A DNA stretch of 64,000 nt, taken from Mergibacter septicus (GTDB lineage: Bacteria > Pseudomonadota > Gammaproteobacteria > Enterobacterales > Pasteurellaceae). A program made the position numbers and the translations under genes. How positions within the stretch are numbered: position 1 is the first letter of the stretch; each line of letters opens with the position of its first letter. This document shows, one piece after another, positions 57,027 through 64,000 of this stretch. The DNA lies in the NCBI RefSeq assembly GCF_003265225.1, contig NZ_CP022013.1:124001-188000 (forward strand), read 5' to 3'. The notes beneath the pieces were generated by a model. The model saw only the letters and a program-made list of their open reading frames with translations, made no database searches and was not told where the DNA came from.

Positions 57027-57665
57027 TTATTTAATTTCAATCACCAAATCTTCAACTGGGCGTCTAACTTTTTTCATATTAGCAATCCAATCTTTTTTTT
57101 CATCGGCATAACCGATATACATTAATGAAACACTTTTTAAGCCTTTTTGTGGCAGTTCAAGAACACGATCAACCAAATCATGGTCAAAACCTTCCACTGG
57201 GGTGGTATCAATTTTTAATTCTGCAGCTTGTGCTAAAGCAAGTCCAAGTGCTATGTATGTTTGATGTGCGGCATGAGCGAAATTACTTTCAGGCGATTGA
57301 ACGAGTACACTTTTTTTCAATTTATCGGTGTAACTATTAAACCTTCCTCTTGGCAAGTCTCTTTCATCTGTGATGTAATTAAACATATCATCAATACGCT
57401 TTTCTGTATAATTATCCCACGCAGCAAAAATCATCACGTGAGAACAATCACGCATACAATCAGGATTCAGTGCTGATTCACTTAATTTATCTTTAATCGA
57501 TTGATTTTCTACTAGGATAATTTTGAAAGGCTGTAAGCCAGATGAGGTTGGAGCAAGTCTCGCAGCCTCAATAATTTTATTGATATGTTCTTGAGAGACT
57601 TTTTTCCCTGCTTGATACGCTTTTACTGCATGGCGCCATTGTAAGTTTTTGATTAAATTTGACAT
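57027..57665 (-). CDS. NfsB-like NAD(P)H nitroreductase
   Basis: FMN-dependent oxidoreductase of 212 residues: LQWRHAVKAYQAGKKVSQEH (FMN phosphate site), EAARLAPTSSGLQPF, and the C-terminal GYADEKKDWI. Reduces nitro compounds and quinones. It lies 23 bp after the yqhD-like gene with AAGGAAA upstream, in the same operon. Confidence 0.9.
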   Translation of the reverse strand: MSNLIKNLQWRHAVKAYQAGKKVSQEHINKIIEAARLAPTSSGLQPFKIILVENQSIKDKLSESALNPDCMRDCSHVMIFAAWDNYTEKRIDDMFNYITDERDLPRGRFNSYTDKLKKSVLVQSPESNFAHAAHQTYIALGLALAQAAELKIDTTPVEGFDHDLVDRVLELPQKGLKSVSLMYIGYADEKKDWIANMKKVRRPVEDLVIEIK

Positions 57666-57688
57666 ATACTTTCCTTTTTTTATTTCTA

Positions 57689-58870
57689 TTATTGAGCTAA
57701 TTCAAGAATTTGTCTTGATACGGATAAATCATTCTTTTTATGTTCTCCTAAAGCAACCATATTATGTGCTTTTAGTTGATAAATAACATTATCAATATCC
57801 ATCTCTCCTATATTTAAATTGCTAAAACGAATAGGAAGATCTAATTGAACGAAAAATTCCTCAGTTTTATTAATTGCTTGCATAATACGTTCATCTTCAT
57901 TTCCATTAGAAATATGCCAAACATTTTTTGCATATTGGAGAAGCTTTTCTCTTTTATCTGCTTTTAGCACTTTCATTAAAGCAGGTAATATAATGGTAAG
58001 TGTTCTAGCATGATCGATTTTGTACAAAGAGGTTAATTCATGCCCAATTGCATGAGTGGACCAGTCTTGAGGGACACCAGTACCGATTAATCCATTTAAT
58101 GCCATTGTTGCCGACCACATAATATTTTTACGTATTTCCATATTATCTGGTTGTGTTCTCACCGCTAATCCTTCTTCTATTAGAATTTTCAGCAAACTTT
58201 CAGCATAATGATCTTGTACTTTTGCATTTACTGGGTAGGTTAAATATTGTTCTATTACGTGAACAAATGCATCAGCGATACCATTCATTACCTGTTTCAT
58301 TGGTAACGTTAAGGTTTTAGTTGGATCTAGTATAGAAAATATTGGATATGCTTTAGGATTACTAAATGAGAGTTTGGCTTTTTTCTCACTATTGTTAATA
58401 ACACCACCTGCATTCATTTCTGAACCCGTTGCAGGAATGGTCAGAACGGTACCGATTGGAATGGCAGAATGGATCTCTTTTGTTCTATTTAAAAGTGCTT
58501 CCCAAGCTTTTGAATGATTGGCATTATCATCTAGCGTTGAAGTTAAAGCAATAAATTTTGTACCATCTAAAACAGAACCACCACCAACGGCAAGTAAGAA
58601 ATTGATCTTTTCTTTATGTACGATCTCAACGGCTTTCATTAGAGTATCGAATTCAGGGTTTGGCTCAATGCCTCCAAACTCTAAAATATATCTTGATCCA
58701 TTTTGTTTTAATGCGGTTTTAACTTCATCTAAGGTTCCAGTACGTTTTGCTGAACCACCACCAAAAGTGATTAAGACTCGGGCATCTTTAGGGACTAATT
58801 CTGATAATTTTTTGATTTGTCCTTCACCAAAAATGATTTTAACTGGATTGTAATATTCAAAATTATTCAT
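57689..58870 (-). CDS. yqhD: YqhD-type NADPH-dependent aldehyde reductase
   Basis: Iron/zinc alcohol dehydrogenase of 393 residues, close to E. coli YqhD from MNNFEYYNPVKIIFGEGQ onward. The NADPH site is LITFGGGSAKRTG and AVGGGSVLDGTKF; metal ligands lie in NGIADAFVHVIEQY and STHAIGHELTSLYKIDHART. Detoxifies reactive aldehydes such as methylglyoxal or acrolein. AGGTAACC precedes the ATG. Confidence 0.94.
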   Translation of the reverse strand: MNNFEYYNPVKIIFGEGQIKKLSELVPKDARVLITFGGGSAKRTGTLDEVKTALKQNGSRYILEFGGIEPNPEFDTLMKAVEIVHKEKINFLLAVGGGSVLDGTKFIALTSTLDDNANHSKAWEALLNRTKEIHSAIPIGTVLTIPATGSEMNAGGVINNSEKKAKLSFSNPKAYPIFSILDPTKTLTLPMKQVMNGIADAFVHVIEQYLTYPVNAKVQDHYAESLLKILIEEGLAVRTQPDNMEIRKNIMWSATMALNGLIGTGVPQDWSTHAIGHELTSLYKIDHARTLTIILPALMKVLKADKREKLLQYAKNVWHISNGNEDERIMQAINKTEEFFVQLDLPIRFSNLNIGEMDIDNVIYQLKAHNMVALGEHKKNDLSVSRQILELAQ

Positions 58871-58931
58871 ATGGTTACCTACTATAAATTAAACACTGCG
58901 AGGCTAACGAGAGCTTTAAGTATATCAAAAA

Positions 58932-58946
58932 TAGACCGTTCGTCTA
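58932..58946. promoter_or_regulatory. NemR-like operator ahead of yqhD
   Basis: TAGAC-CGTTC-GTCTA is a 15-bp dyad in the promoter region of yqhD, just after the TetR gene. It resembles the E. coli NemR box (TAGACC...GGTCTA) as I remember it, though the right arm here lacks one G. Confidence 0.55.
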
Positions 58947-58953
58947 GTTTTTT

Positions 58954-59544
58954 TTATTGCGTGATAAGAGGATGAATTGTTTCATGCCAGATATCTTCAA
59001 GGGGATGATTAGAATTACTTAATTTCGCTATGATACCTGCACCAAGCCAAGCATAATACCAATGACACGCCATCTTATAGGCATCAATATTGGTCGATAT
59101 ATCTCCAGATTCTTGTGCTTCTTTTATTCTATTAGTGATCCATTGAATAATTTCTTGATAACCAAGGTAAAGGGCGGTTCTCATTGTTTCTGATAGATCA
59201 GAGATTTCAGCACTGAGTTTAACAACTAAGCATCTGTTTGTATTGTTTTCAATGGTTTGATTATTTTTCCAAGAGGTAAAATAGTGAATAATTTTCTCTT
59301 TGGCACTGAGATCTTGTACTTCTATTTTTGATAGATTTTCTTTATACTTTTTAAAATAATATTCAATGAGCGACTTCCCAAATTCTTCCTTTGATGAAAA
59401 ATAATGATAAAAAGATCCTTTAGGAATATTGGCTTCTTTTAATAATTGGGTTAGTCCAGTACAAGTAAAACCATTTTTTGAGATTAACTGATAACCAACA
59501 GATAAAATATGTATTTTGGTATCAGCAGATTTTTTATGTTTCAT
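58954..59544 (-). CDS. TetR-family regulator (NemR/AcuR-like)
   Basis: 196 residues. HTH: TGLTQLLKEANIPKGSFYHY; C-terminal ligand domain with a single Cys in NRCLVVKLSAEISD, in the region where NemR has its redox-sensitive Cys. GGAG precedes the ATG. Upstream of yqhD on the same strand with the dyad operator between them, so it probably represses the aldehyde/nitro-reductase operon until electrophiles modify it. The 247 bp upstream (59545-59791) hold only promoters. Confidence 0.88.
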   Translation of the reverse strand: MKHKKSADTKIHILSVGYQLISKNGFTCTGLTQLLKEANIPKGSFYHYFSSKEEFGKSLIEYYFKKYKENLSKIEVQDLSAKEKIIHYFTSWKNNQTIENNTNRCLVVKLSAEISDLSETMRTALYLGYQEIIQWITNRIKEAQESGDISTNIDAYKMACHWYYAWLGAGIIAKLSNSNHPLEDIWHETIHPLITQ

Positions 59545-59791
59545 CGAAATACTCCAATATAAAATTTTATTTTATAGCATAGATGAATTTATTTGAAAAA
59601 TAAAGAATTTACTATAGATACGTTTATTTATTGAAAAGTAAGAATAAGATAAGAAAAGATAAATTTAATTTTTTCAGTTAAGTATAATATTAATAAATTA
59701 CTCACCTAATATTTGTAAAATTTTATAGGAAATAATTACAATAAAATCATTTAATAATATCAGTGTGATTAGAATATAAGGGTATTTCTAT

Positions 59792-61399
59792 ATGCTATCT
59801 TTGGTACTTTCGTTGAAGCGTGATGAAGAAAGAAGAGAGAAATTTTTTCAGCAGCCTGATGCTAAATCATTTCACGTCTTTTATGCGATAGATGCAAAAA
59901 CAGAAAAAGGAAAGGAATGTATTCTTAACTATTTTGATTTTGAACAGGCGAAACAATTATATTATCGTGAGATTACATTAGGTGAAGCAGCGTGTACGCT
60001 TTCCCATTTATTGATGTATCGTTATTTTTTAGAATATTCACAGGAAGATTATTTAATTGTCTGTGAAGATGATGCCGTATTTAGTCCTGATTACCCCATT
60101 TTACACCAAATTATTCAACAACAATCTGAGTTTGATATTATTTTATTTGGTGAATCTAAAACAAATTGTTATCAAAAAGCTTGGGATTATCCATTTATTC
60201 AGCCAATACAACAAATTGATCGGTATAAATTAGGGCAATTACATTTTGATTATACAGCAGGTACAGTTGGGTATGTAGTAAGTCGTCGATTTATTGAAAA
60301 TATCTTAAAACAAAATTTTGTTTATTGGCTGGCTGATGATTTTCAAATTATGATTGATAAAATTACAACGGAGAAGGAGAAATTTAACTTGGGCTATTTA
60401 TATCCTAAGTTGGTGCTTGAAGATCCTGAAAATAGATCTAATTTAGAGCAAGAGCGATTATTAGCTCAGAAAAAGAATGAAAATTGTATTAGTGAGTTTT
60501 ATCGTTATCGTAGTGAAAAATTTCTTAAAAAAATTAGCATTATTATTCCTATTTATAAGGCAGAAGATTTTATTGAGTTTACGCTTGAAAGTTGTATTCA
60601 TCAAACATATAAAAATATAGAAGTCATTTTAGTTGATGATGGTTGTATAGATAATTCACTAAAATTAATTCAGCCTTATCTTACAGATCCTCGTATCAAG
60701 TTAATTCATCATCAATATAATCAAGGAACATTTCTAGCAAGAAAAACAGGTATTTTAGCCGCTACTGGTGATAATATTTTATTTTTAGATGCAGATGATA
60801 TTTTGTTATTAAATGCTTGCGAAGAGTTAATTAAATTTGCTGATAATGATCTCGTTTTATTTAGAATATATTATGAAAGGTATAGGCGACATAATCCAAT
60901 GAGATATAGCTATAACCTTAATGATTCTATTACAAAATTTTTTATGAATAATCGCTTACATATTGATTATTCATCAGCAGGAAAGTTATATAAACGAGAA
61001 CTGCTACAAAAAACGATTTTGGAACTAGATTTTATTCAGACAAAATTTACTCTCGCAGAAGATGCTGTCTTATTTTTAGCGGCTATTCAAAAAATTAATA
61101 GCATATATTTTCATCAAAAAACTTTATATTTTTATCGGTTTAATCTTAATTCTGAAACAGTAAAAGATAATTTAGACGATAAATTGAAACAATATAGCTT
61201 AGCATTAAGCTATATTTTATTGATAAAGAATAAACAAGATAATCCTCAATTAAAAAAAGTATGTGATTTATTTTATTTACATATGGTAAAAGATTCTTAT
61301 CGAATGAAATTAGGTGTAGAGCGTTATAGACATCGGTTAAATAGATTTTTTATGCGATTATTAAAAAATATAAATTTACCTTACTTAAGCCTAAAGTAA
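59792..61399 (+). CDS. Two-domain glycosyltransferase (GT25 + GT2)
   Basis: 535 residues. Residues 1-~235 are a GT25 LPS/LOS transferase of the Lic2A/Lex family (MLSLVLSLKRDEERREKF, TLGEAACTLSHLLMYRYF, DYLIVCEDDAVFSPDY with the DxD-like motif). Residues ~245-500 are a GT2 (KISIIIPIYKAEDFIEFTLE, NIEVILVDDGCIDNS, ILFLDADDIL). The fusion implies two successive sugar additions in LOS outer core. AAGGG precedes the ATG. No simple-sequence repeat for phase variation is visible. Stands alone. Confidence 0.88.
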   Translation: MLSLVLSLKRDEERREKFFQQPDAKSFHVFYAIDAKTEKGKECILNYFDFEQAKQLYYREITLGEAACTLSHLLMYRYFLEYSQEDYLIVCEDDAVFSPDYPILHQIIQQQSEFDIILFGESKTNCYQKAWDYPFIQPIQQIDRYKLGQLHFDYTAGTVGYVVSRRFIENILKQNFVYWLADDFQIMIDKITTEKEKFNLGYLYPKLVLEDPENRSNLEQERLLAQKKNENCISEFYRYRSEKFLKKISIIIPIYKAEDFIEFTLESCIHQTYKNIEVILVDDGCIDNSLKLIQPYLTDPRIKLIHHQYNQGTFLARKTGILAATGDNILFLDADDILLLNACEELIKFADNDLVLFRIYYERYRRHNPMRYSYNLNDSITKFFMNNRLHIDYSSAGKLYKRELLQKTILELDFIQTKFTLAEDAVLFLAAIQKINSIYFHQKTLYFYRFNLNSETVKDNLDDKLKQYSLALSYILLIKNKQDNPQLKKVCDLFYLHMVKDSYRMKLGVERYRHRLNRFFMRLLKNINLPYLSLK

Positions 61400-61431
61400 A
61401 CTATCTTTAATAGCTGATTTTTTATGTTAAA

Positions 61432-61464
61432 AAACACGCTTAATCATATTATTTAAGCGTGTTT
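61432..61464. terminator. Bidirectional terminator between the glycosyltransferase and nagA
   Basis: AAACACGCTTAA and TTAAGCGTGTTT, perfect 12-bp arms with a 9-base loop, between convergent genes. Confidence 0.85.
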
Positions 61465-61494
61465 AATCTGTTAATTGAATTGAAGATCTTGGTT

Positions 61495-62670
61495 CTATTT
61501 TTGATATTTTAATTCTCCACCAACCCAACAAGCGGTCACTTCAAACTGATGATTAAATGCAGTGAGATTTGCGACTTTTCCTGCACTAATACTGCCCATT
61601 TGCGCATCGACTTTTATTGCTTTAGCAGGGTAGAGATTAGCCATACGTAAGGCTTCATCAAGTGGAATGTTTGCTTCATTGACACAATTTTTGATAGATT
61701 CAATCATTGTTACTGACGAACCACCAAGGGTGCCGTTAGCATCATAGCATTTGCCATTTTCTACATAGACTGTTTTGCCGACAAATTGGAAGTGATCAAT
61801 TTCAGCACCAGCAGCGGCAGTGGCATCAGTAACTAAGCAGAGTTTTTCTTTTTTCGCTGCTTTATCAATCCGTAAGTTAGCATAATCAACGTGCATACCA
61901 TCGGCGATAATACCGCAATAAATTTCACTTTCTAACACCGCACCAACAACGCCTAACTCACGTCCTGAAGAAATTGGCGACATAGCATTGTGTAAATGGG
62001 TGGCAAAACTTGCACCAGCCTTGATCGCCGCTTTCGCAGTAGCATAATCCGCATCGCTATGCCCAATTGAAACAATAATGCCTTGTTCAACAAATTGTGG
62101 AATATGGCGAGCCGTAGGGTTTTCAGCGGCTAACGTGATTTTAGTGATAATATCTGCATTTTGGCAGAGAAATTCTAACATTTCGGCTGAGATTTCACGA
62201 ATATATTCTGGACGGTGTACACCTTTACGAGTAAGGCTTAAATAGGGACCTTCTAAGTGTAGTCCCAACGCTTGATTTTTAAACTGTTTACCTGTGTGAT
62301 GTTTTGCGGCAAATTCTCGCATCACCTTAATTGCTTGTTTCATTTCTATATCTGGTGCAGTGATGAAGGTGGGTAGAAATGCAGTAGTACCAGATTTGAG
62401 ATTTGTTTCCTGCATAATTTCTAATGTTTCAACTGATGTTTGATCGTTAAACATTACTCCACCACACCCATTTAATTGAAGGTCAATAAAACCAGCGGTT
62501 AAGTTTGCACCTTGTAAGTCAATTTGGTGTAAGGTTGGTGGTAGTTGTGATTGCCGAATGATTGCTTTGATTTGTTCTTGTTCAATAATCACAGCGTGAT
62601 CGTAGAGAATTTTTTCTCCTGTATAGATAACAGCATTAGTAAGTGCAAAGGTTTTCATTGGATTATACAT
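61495..62670 (-). CDS. nagA: N-acetylglucosamine-6-phosphate deacetylase
   Basis: Amidohydrolase deacetylating GlcNAc-6-P to glucosamine-6-P. Metal and substrate motifs: GFIDLQLNGCGG, LGLHLEGPYLS, SIGHSDADYATAKAAI, ATHLHNAMSP and LVTDATAAAGA. 391 residues from the ATG at 62670 (AGG upstream); the ATG at 62658 is an alternative. It lies 24 bp downstream of nagB. Confidence 0.95.
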   Translation of the reverse strand: MYNPMKTFALTNAVIYTGEKILYDHAVIIEQEQIKAIIRQSQLPPTLHQIDLQGANLTAGFIDLQLNGCGGVMFNDQTSVETLEIMQETNLKSGTTAFLPTFITAPDIEMKQAIKVMREFAAKHHTGKQFKNQALGLHLEGPYLSLTRKGVHRPEYIREISAEMLEFLCQNADIITKITLAAENPTARHIPQFVEQGIIVSIGHSDADYATAKAAIKAGASFATHLHNAMSPISSGRELGVVGAVLESEIYCGIIADGMHVDYANLRIDKAAKKEKLCLVTDATAAAGAEIDHFQFVGKTVYVENGKCYDANGTLGGSSVTMIESIKNCVNEANIPLDEALRMANLYPAKAIKVDAQMGSISAGKVANLTAFNHQFEVTACWVGGELKYQK

Positions 62671-62694
62671 ACTTGAGCCTATTTTATATTAGGA

Positions 62695-63507
62695 TTAATC
62701 TTGAATATGAACACTATGAATTGCTCTTTTTTCTAATTCTTTGAAATATTTTACTGTTTTAACTTTTAATTCTTGTGTGGCTGCTTCATCACAGACAAAA
62801 ATAGCACGCCGATGCATTTGCAATGCACTGATCGTCCATAAATGATTTACTGCACCTTCAACGCCAGCTTGTAGGGCTAGAGCTTTACGGTGGCCTGTAA
62901 CTAGTAGCATTACCTCTTCCGCATCAAGTAAGGTTCCAACACCAATAGTAAGTGCATATTTAGGTACTTGATTAATATCATTATCAAAGAAACGTGAATT
63001 AGCAATTAAGGTATCTTCAGTTAACGTTTTTATGCGAGTTCTGGATGAGAGTGAGGAACCCGGTTCATTGAAAGCAATATGCCCGTCTTCACCAACCCCT
63101 CCCATAAATAAATGGATTTTACCGTATTGACGAATTTTATTTTCATAGCGTTGGCATTCTGCATCGTGATCTGCTGTATTTCCATCTAGTATATTAATGT
63201 TTTGTGGCTGAATATCGATATGGTTAAAGAAATTGTTATGCATAAAACTATGATAACTTTCTGGGTGTTCTTTAGGTAAACCAACATATTCATCCATATT
63301 AAAAGTAACGACATATTGAAAGCTGACATTACCATTTTGGTAATGCTGAATTAATTCACGATAGGTGTCTAATGGTGTACCACCTGTTGGTAAACCTAAA
63401 ACAAAAGGGTTTTCTGCGGTTGGCTGGAATTGATTAATTTTATCAACGATATATTGAGCCGCCCATTTCGCTACTTGTTTTGCATTATCTAATGGAATTA
63501 AACGCAT
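62695..63507 (-). CDS. nagB: Glucosamine-6-phosphate deaminase
   Basis: Converts glucosamine-6-P to fructose-6-P and ammonia. 270 residues: [15 protein letters not shown] (phosphate loop), [20 protein letters not shown] (catalytic Asp region), [20 protein letters not shown] (His and Glu). GAGGAGAG precedes the ATG. Operon with nagA, feeding amino-sugars such as those released from sialic acid into glycolysis. Confidence 0.97.
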   Translation of the reverse strand: MRLIPLDNAKQVAKWAAQYIVDKINQFQPTAENPFVLGLPTGGTPLDTYRELIQHYQNGNVSFQYVVTFNMDEYVGLPKEHPESYHSFMHNNFFNHIDIQPQNINILDGNTADHDAECQRYENKIRQYGKIHLFMGGVGEDGHIAFNEPGSSLSSRTRIKTLTEDTLIANSRFFDNDINQVPKYALTIGVGTLLDAEEVMLLVTGHRKALALQAGVEGAVNHLWTISALQMHRRAIFVCDEAATQELKVKTVKYFKELEKRAIHSVHIQD

Positions 63508-63753
63508 TTTATATCTCTCCTCTAAGATGAGTTTTGATTGATACTATATTATTGTTATTGTTGAATACTTTTTCGCTATTATAGTCTTCTAACATAAAAA
63601 GTCTAACAAAAATGAAGTGTTTTTATCATTTTGTTTATTTTTATTGAAGTTTTTCTTGATTTTAATTCTCTAACATTCACAGATTGAGAAGATTAGTGAT
63701 AGAATACCGCTATTTTTTAATTAGAATTTATTGAGAAAACACGAATAGAAAAT

Positions 63754-64000
63754 ATGTCAGTAGGAAATCTTTATATCATCTCAGCACCAAGTGGTGCAGG
63801 AAAATCTTCTTTAATTTCCGCATTATTACAGCAACATCCTAGCTATGAAATGCAGGTATCTATTTCACATACCACCCGCCAACCTCGTCCGGGAGAAGAA
63901 GACGGCAAACATTATTATTTTGTTACTCATCAACAATTTAAACAATTAATTGCTGAAGGGGCATTTCTAGAATATGCAGAAGTTTTTGGTAATTATTATG
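63754..64000 (+). CDS. gmk: Guanylate kinase, 3' end outside window
   Basis: Phosphorylates GMP to GDP. 82 residues are visible: P-loop [17 protein letters not shown] and the GMP-binding [20 protein letters not shown], then [16 protein letters not shown]. The frame runs off the window. Divergent from nagB; 63508-63753 holds both promoters. Confidence 0.96.
   Translation, partial: MSVGNLYIISAPSGAGKSSLISALLQQHPSYEMQVSISHTTRQPRPGEEDGKHYYFVTHQQFKQLIAEGAFLEYAEVFGNYY

Overview
ORGANISM. This is an AT-rich gammaproteobacterial chromosome segment that I place in the Pasteurellaceae; I do not commit to a genus. The reasons are gene neighbourhoods and protein sequences familiar from Haemophilus: grxA divergent from rimK, yciC-yciB-yciA with yciI nearby, mreBCD next to a YddA/HI0036-type ABC transporter, and an AcrAB pair. 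Perfect copies of the Haemophilus-type DNA uptake core AAGTGCGGT also occur.

LAYOUT. 1-13.8 kb is core metabolism: the 3' part of pepA, the glutathione-dependent formaldehyde pair frmA/fghA with a divergent LysR gene, rimK, grxA, the dppABCDF peptide importer and putP. Between dppA and putP lie three tandem promoter-plus-hairpin units that match no gene I know. 14.1-25.2 kb is a complete type I-F CRISPR-Cas locus on the minus strand (cas1, cas2-3, cas8f, cas5f, cas7f, cas6f, leader) with 45 repeats and 44 spacers of 32 nt. 25.3-42.9 kb is core again: yciI, yciCBA, an ABC transporter gene with an in-frame stop, mreBCD, acrAB, glnE, three tandem tRNA-Val, gltX and a tRNA-Ala.

42.9-57.0 kb is a cryptic lambdoid prophage abutting tRNA-Ala(GGC). 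Only the early and control regions survive: a Bet/HTH/integrase fusion, an antirepressor with a C4-like RNA ahead of it, a non-coding leader with an operator cluster, accessory genes (two-TM coiled-coil protein, AlpA-like, ASCH, GNAT+PUA-like, BstA-like), CI, Cro, a YmfL/CII-like gene, a Rha fragment, decayed replication genes (O, DnaC, NinB), higBA, NinG, a Q-like gene, hicAB with a broken toxin, and a holin-like gene. No terminase, portal, capsid or tail gene is present. 57.0-64 kb is core/accessory: a TetR-yqhD-nitroreductase electrophile-response cluster, a GT25-GT2 fusion glycosyltransferase, nagA, nagB and the start of gmk.

HOW IT FITS TOGETHER. Two overlapping spacers show from the array alone that the protospacer-adjacent dinucleotide is CC and that the array is read on the minus strand. 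The newest spacer is a seed-variant of spacer 20, suggesting repeated adaptation to an evolving target. In the prophage the same 16-bp dyad occurs between cI and cro and 3.6 kb away ahead of the leftward leader, so CI probably controls both. The accessory genes downstream of cI are the best place to look for undescribed phage-defence functions; the tandem hairpin units upstream of dppA are the most unusual non-coding signal.
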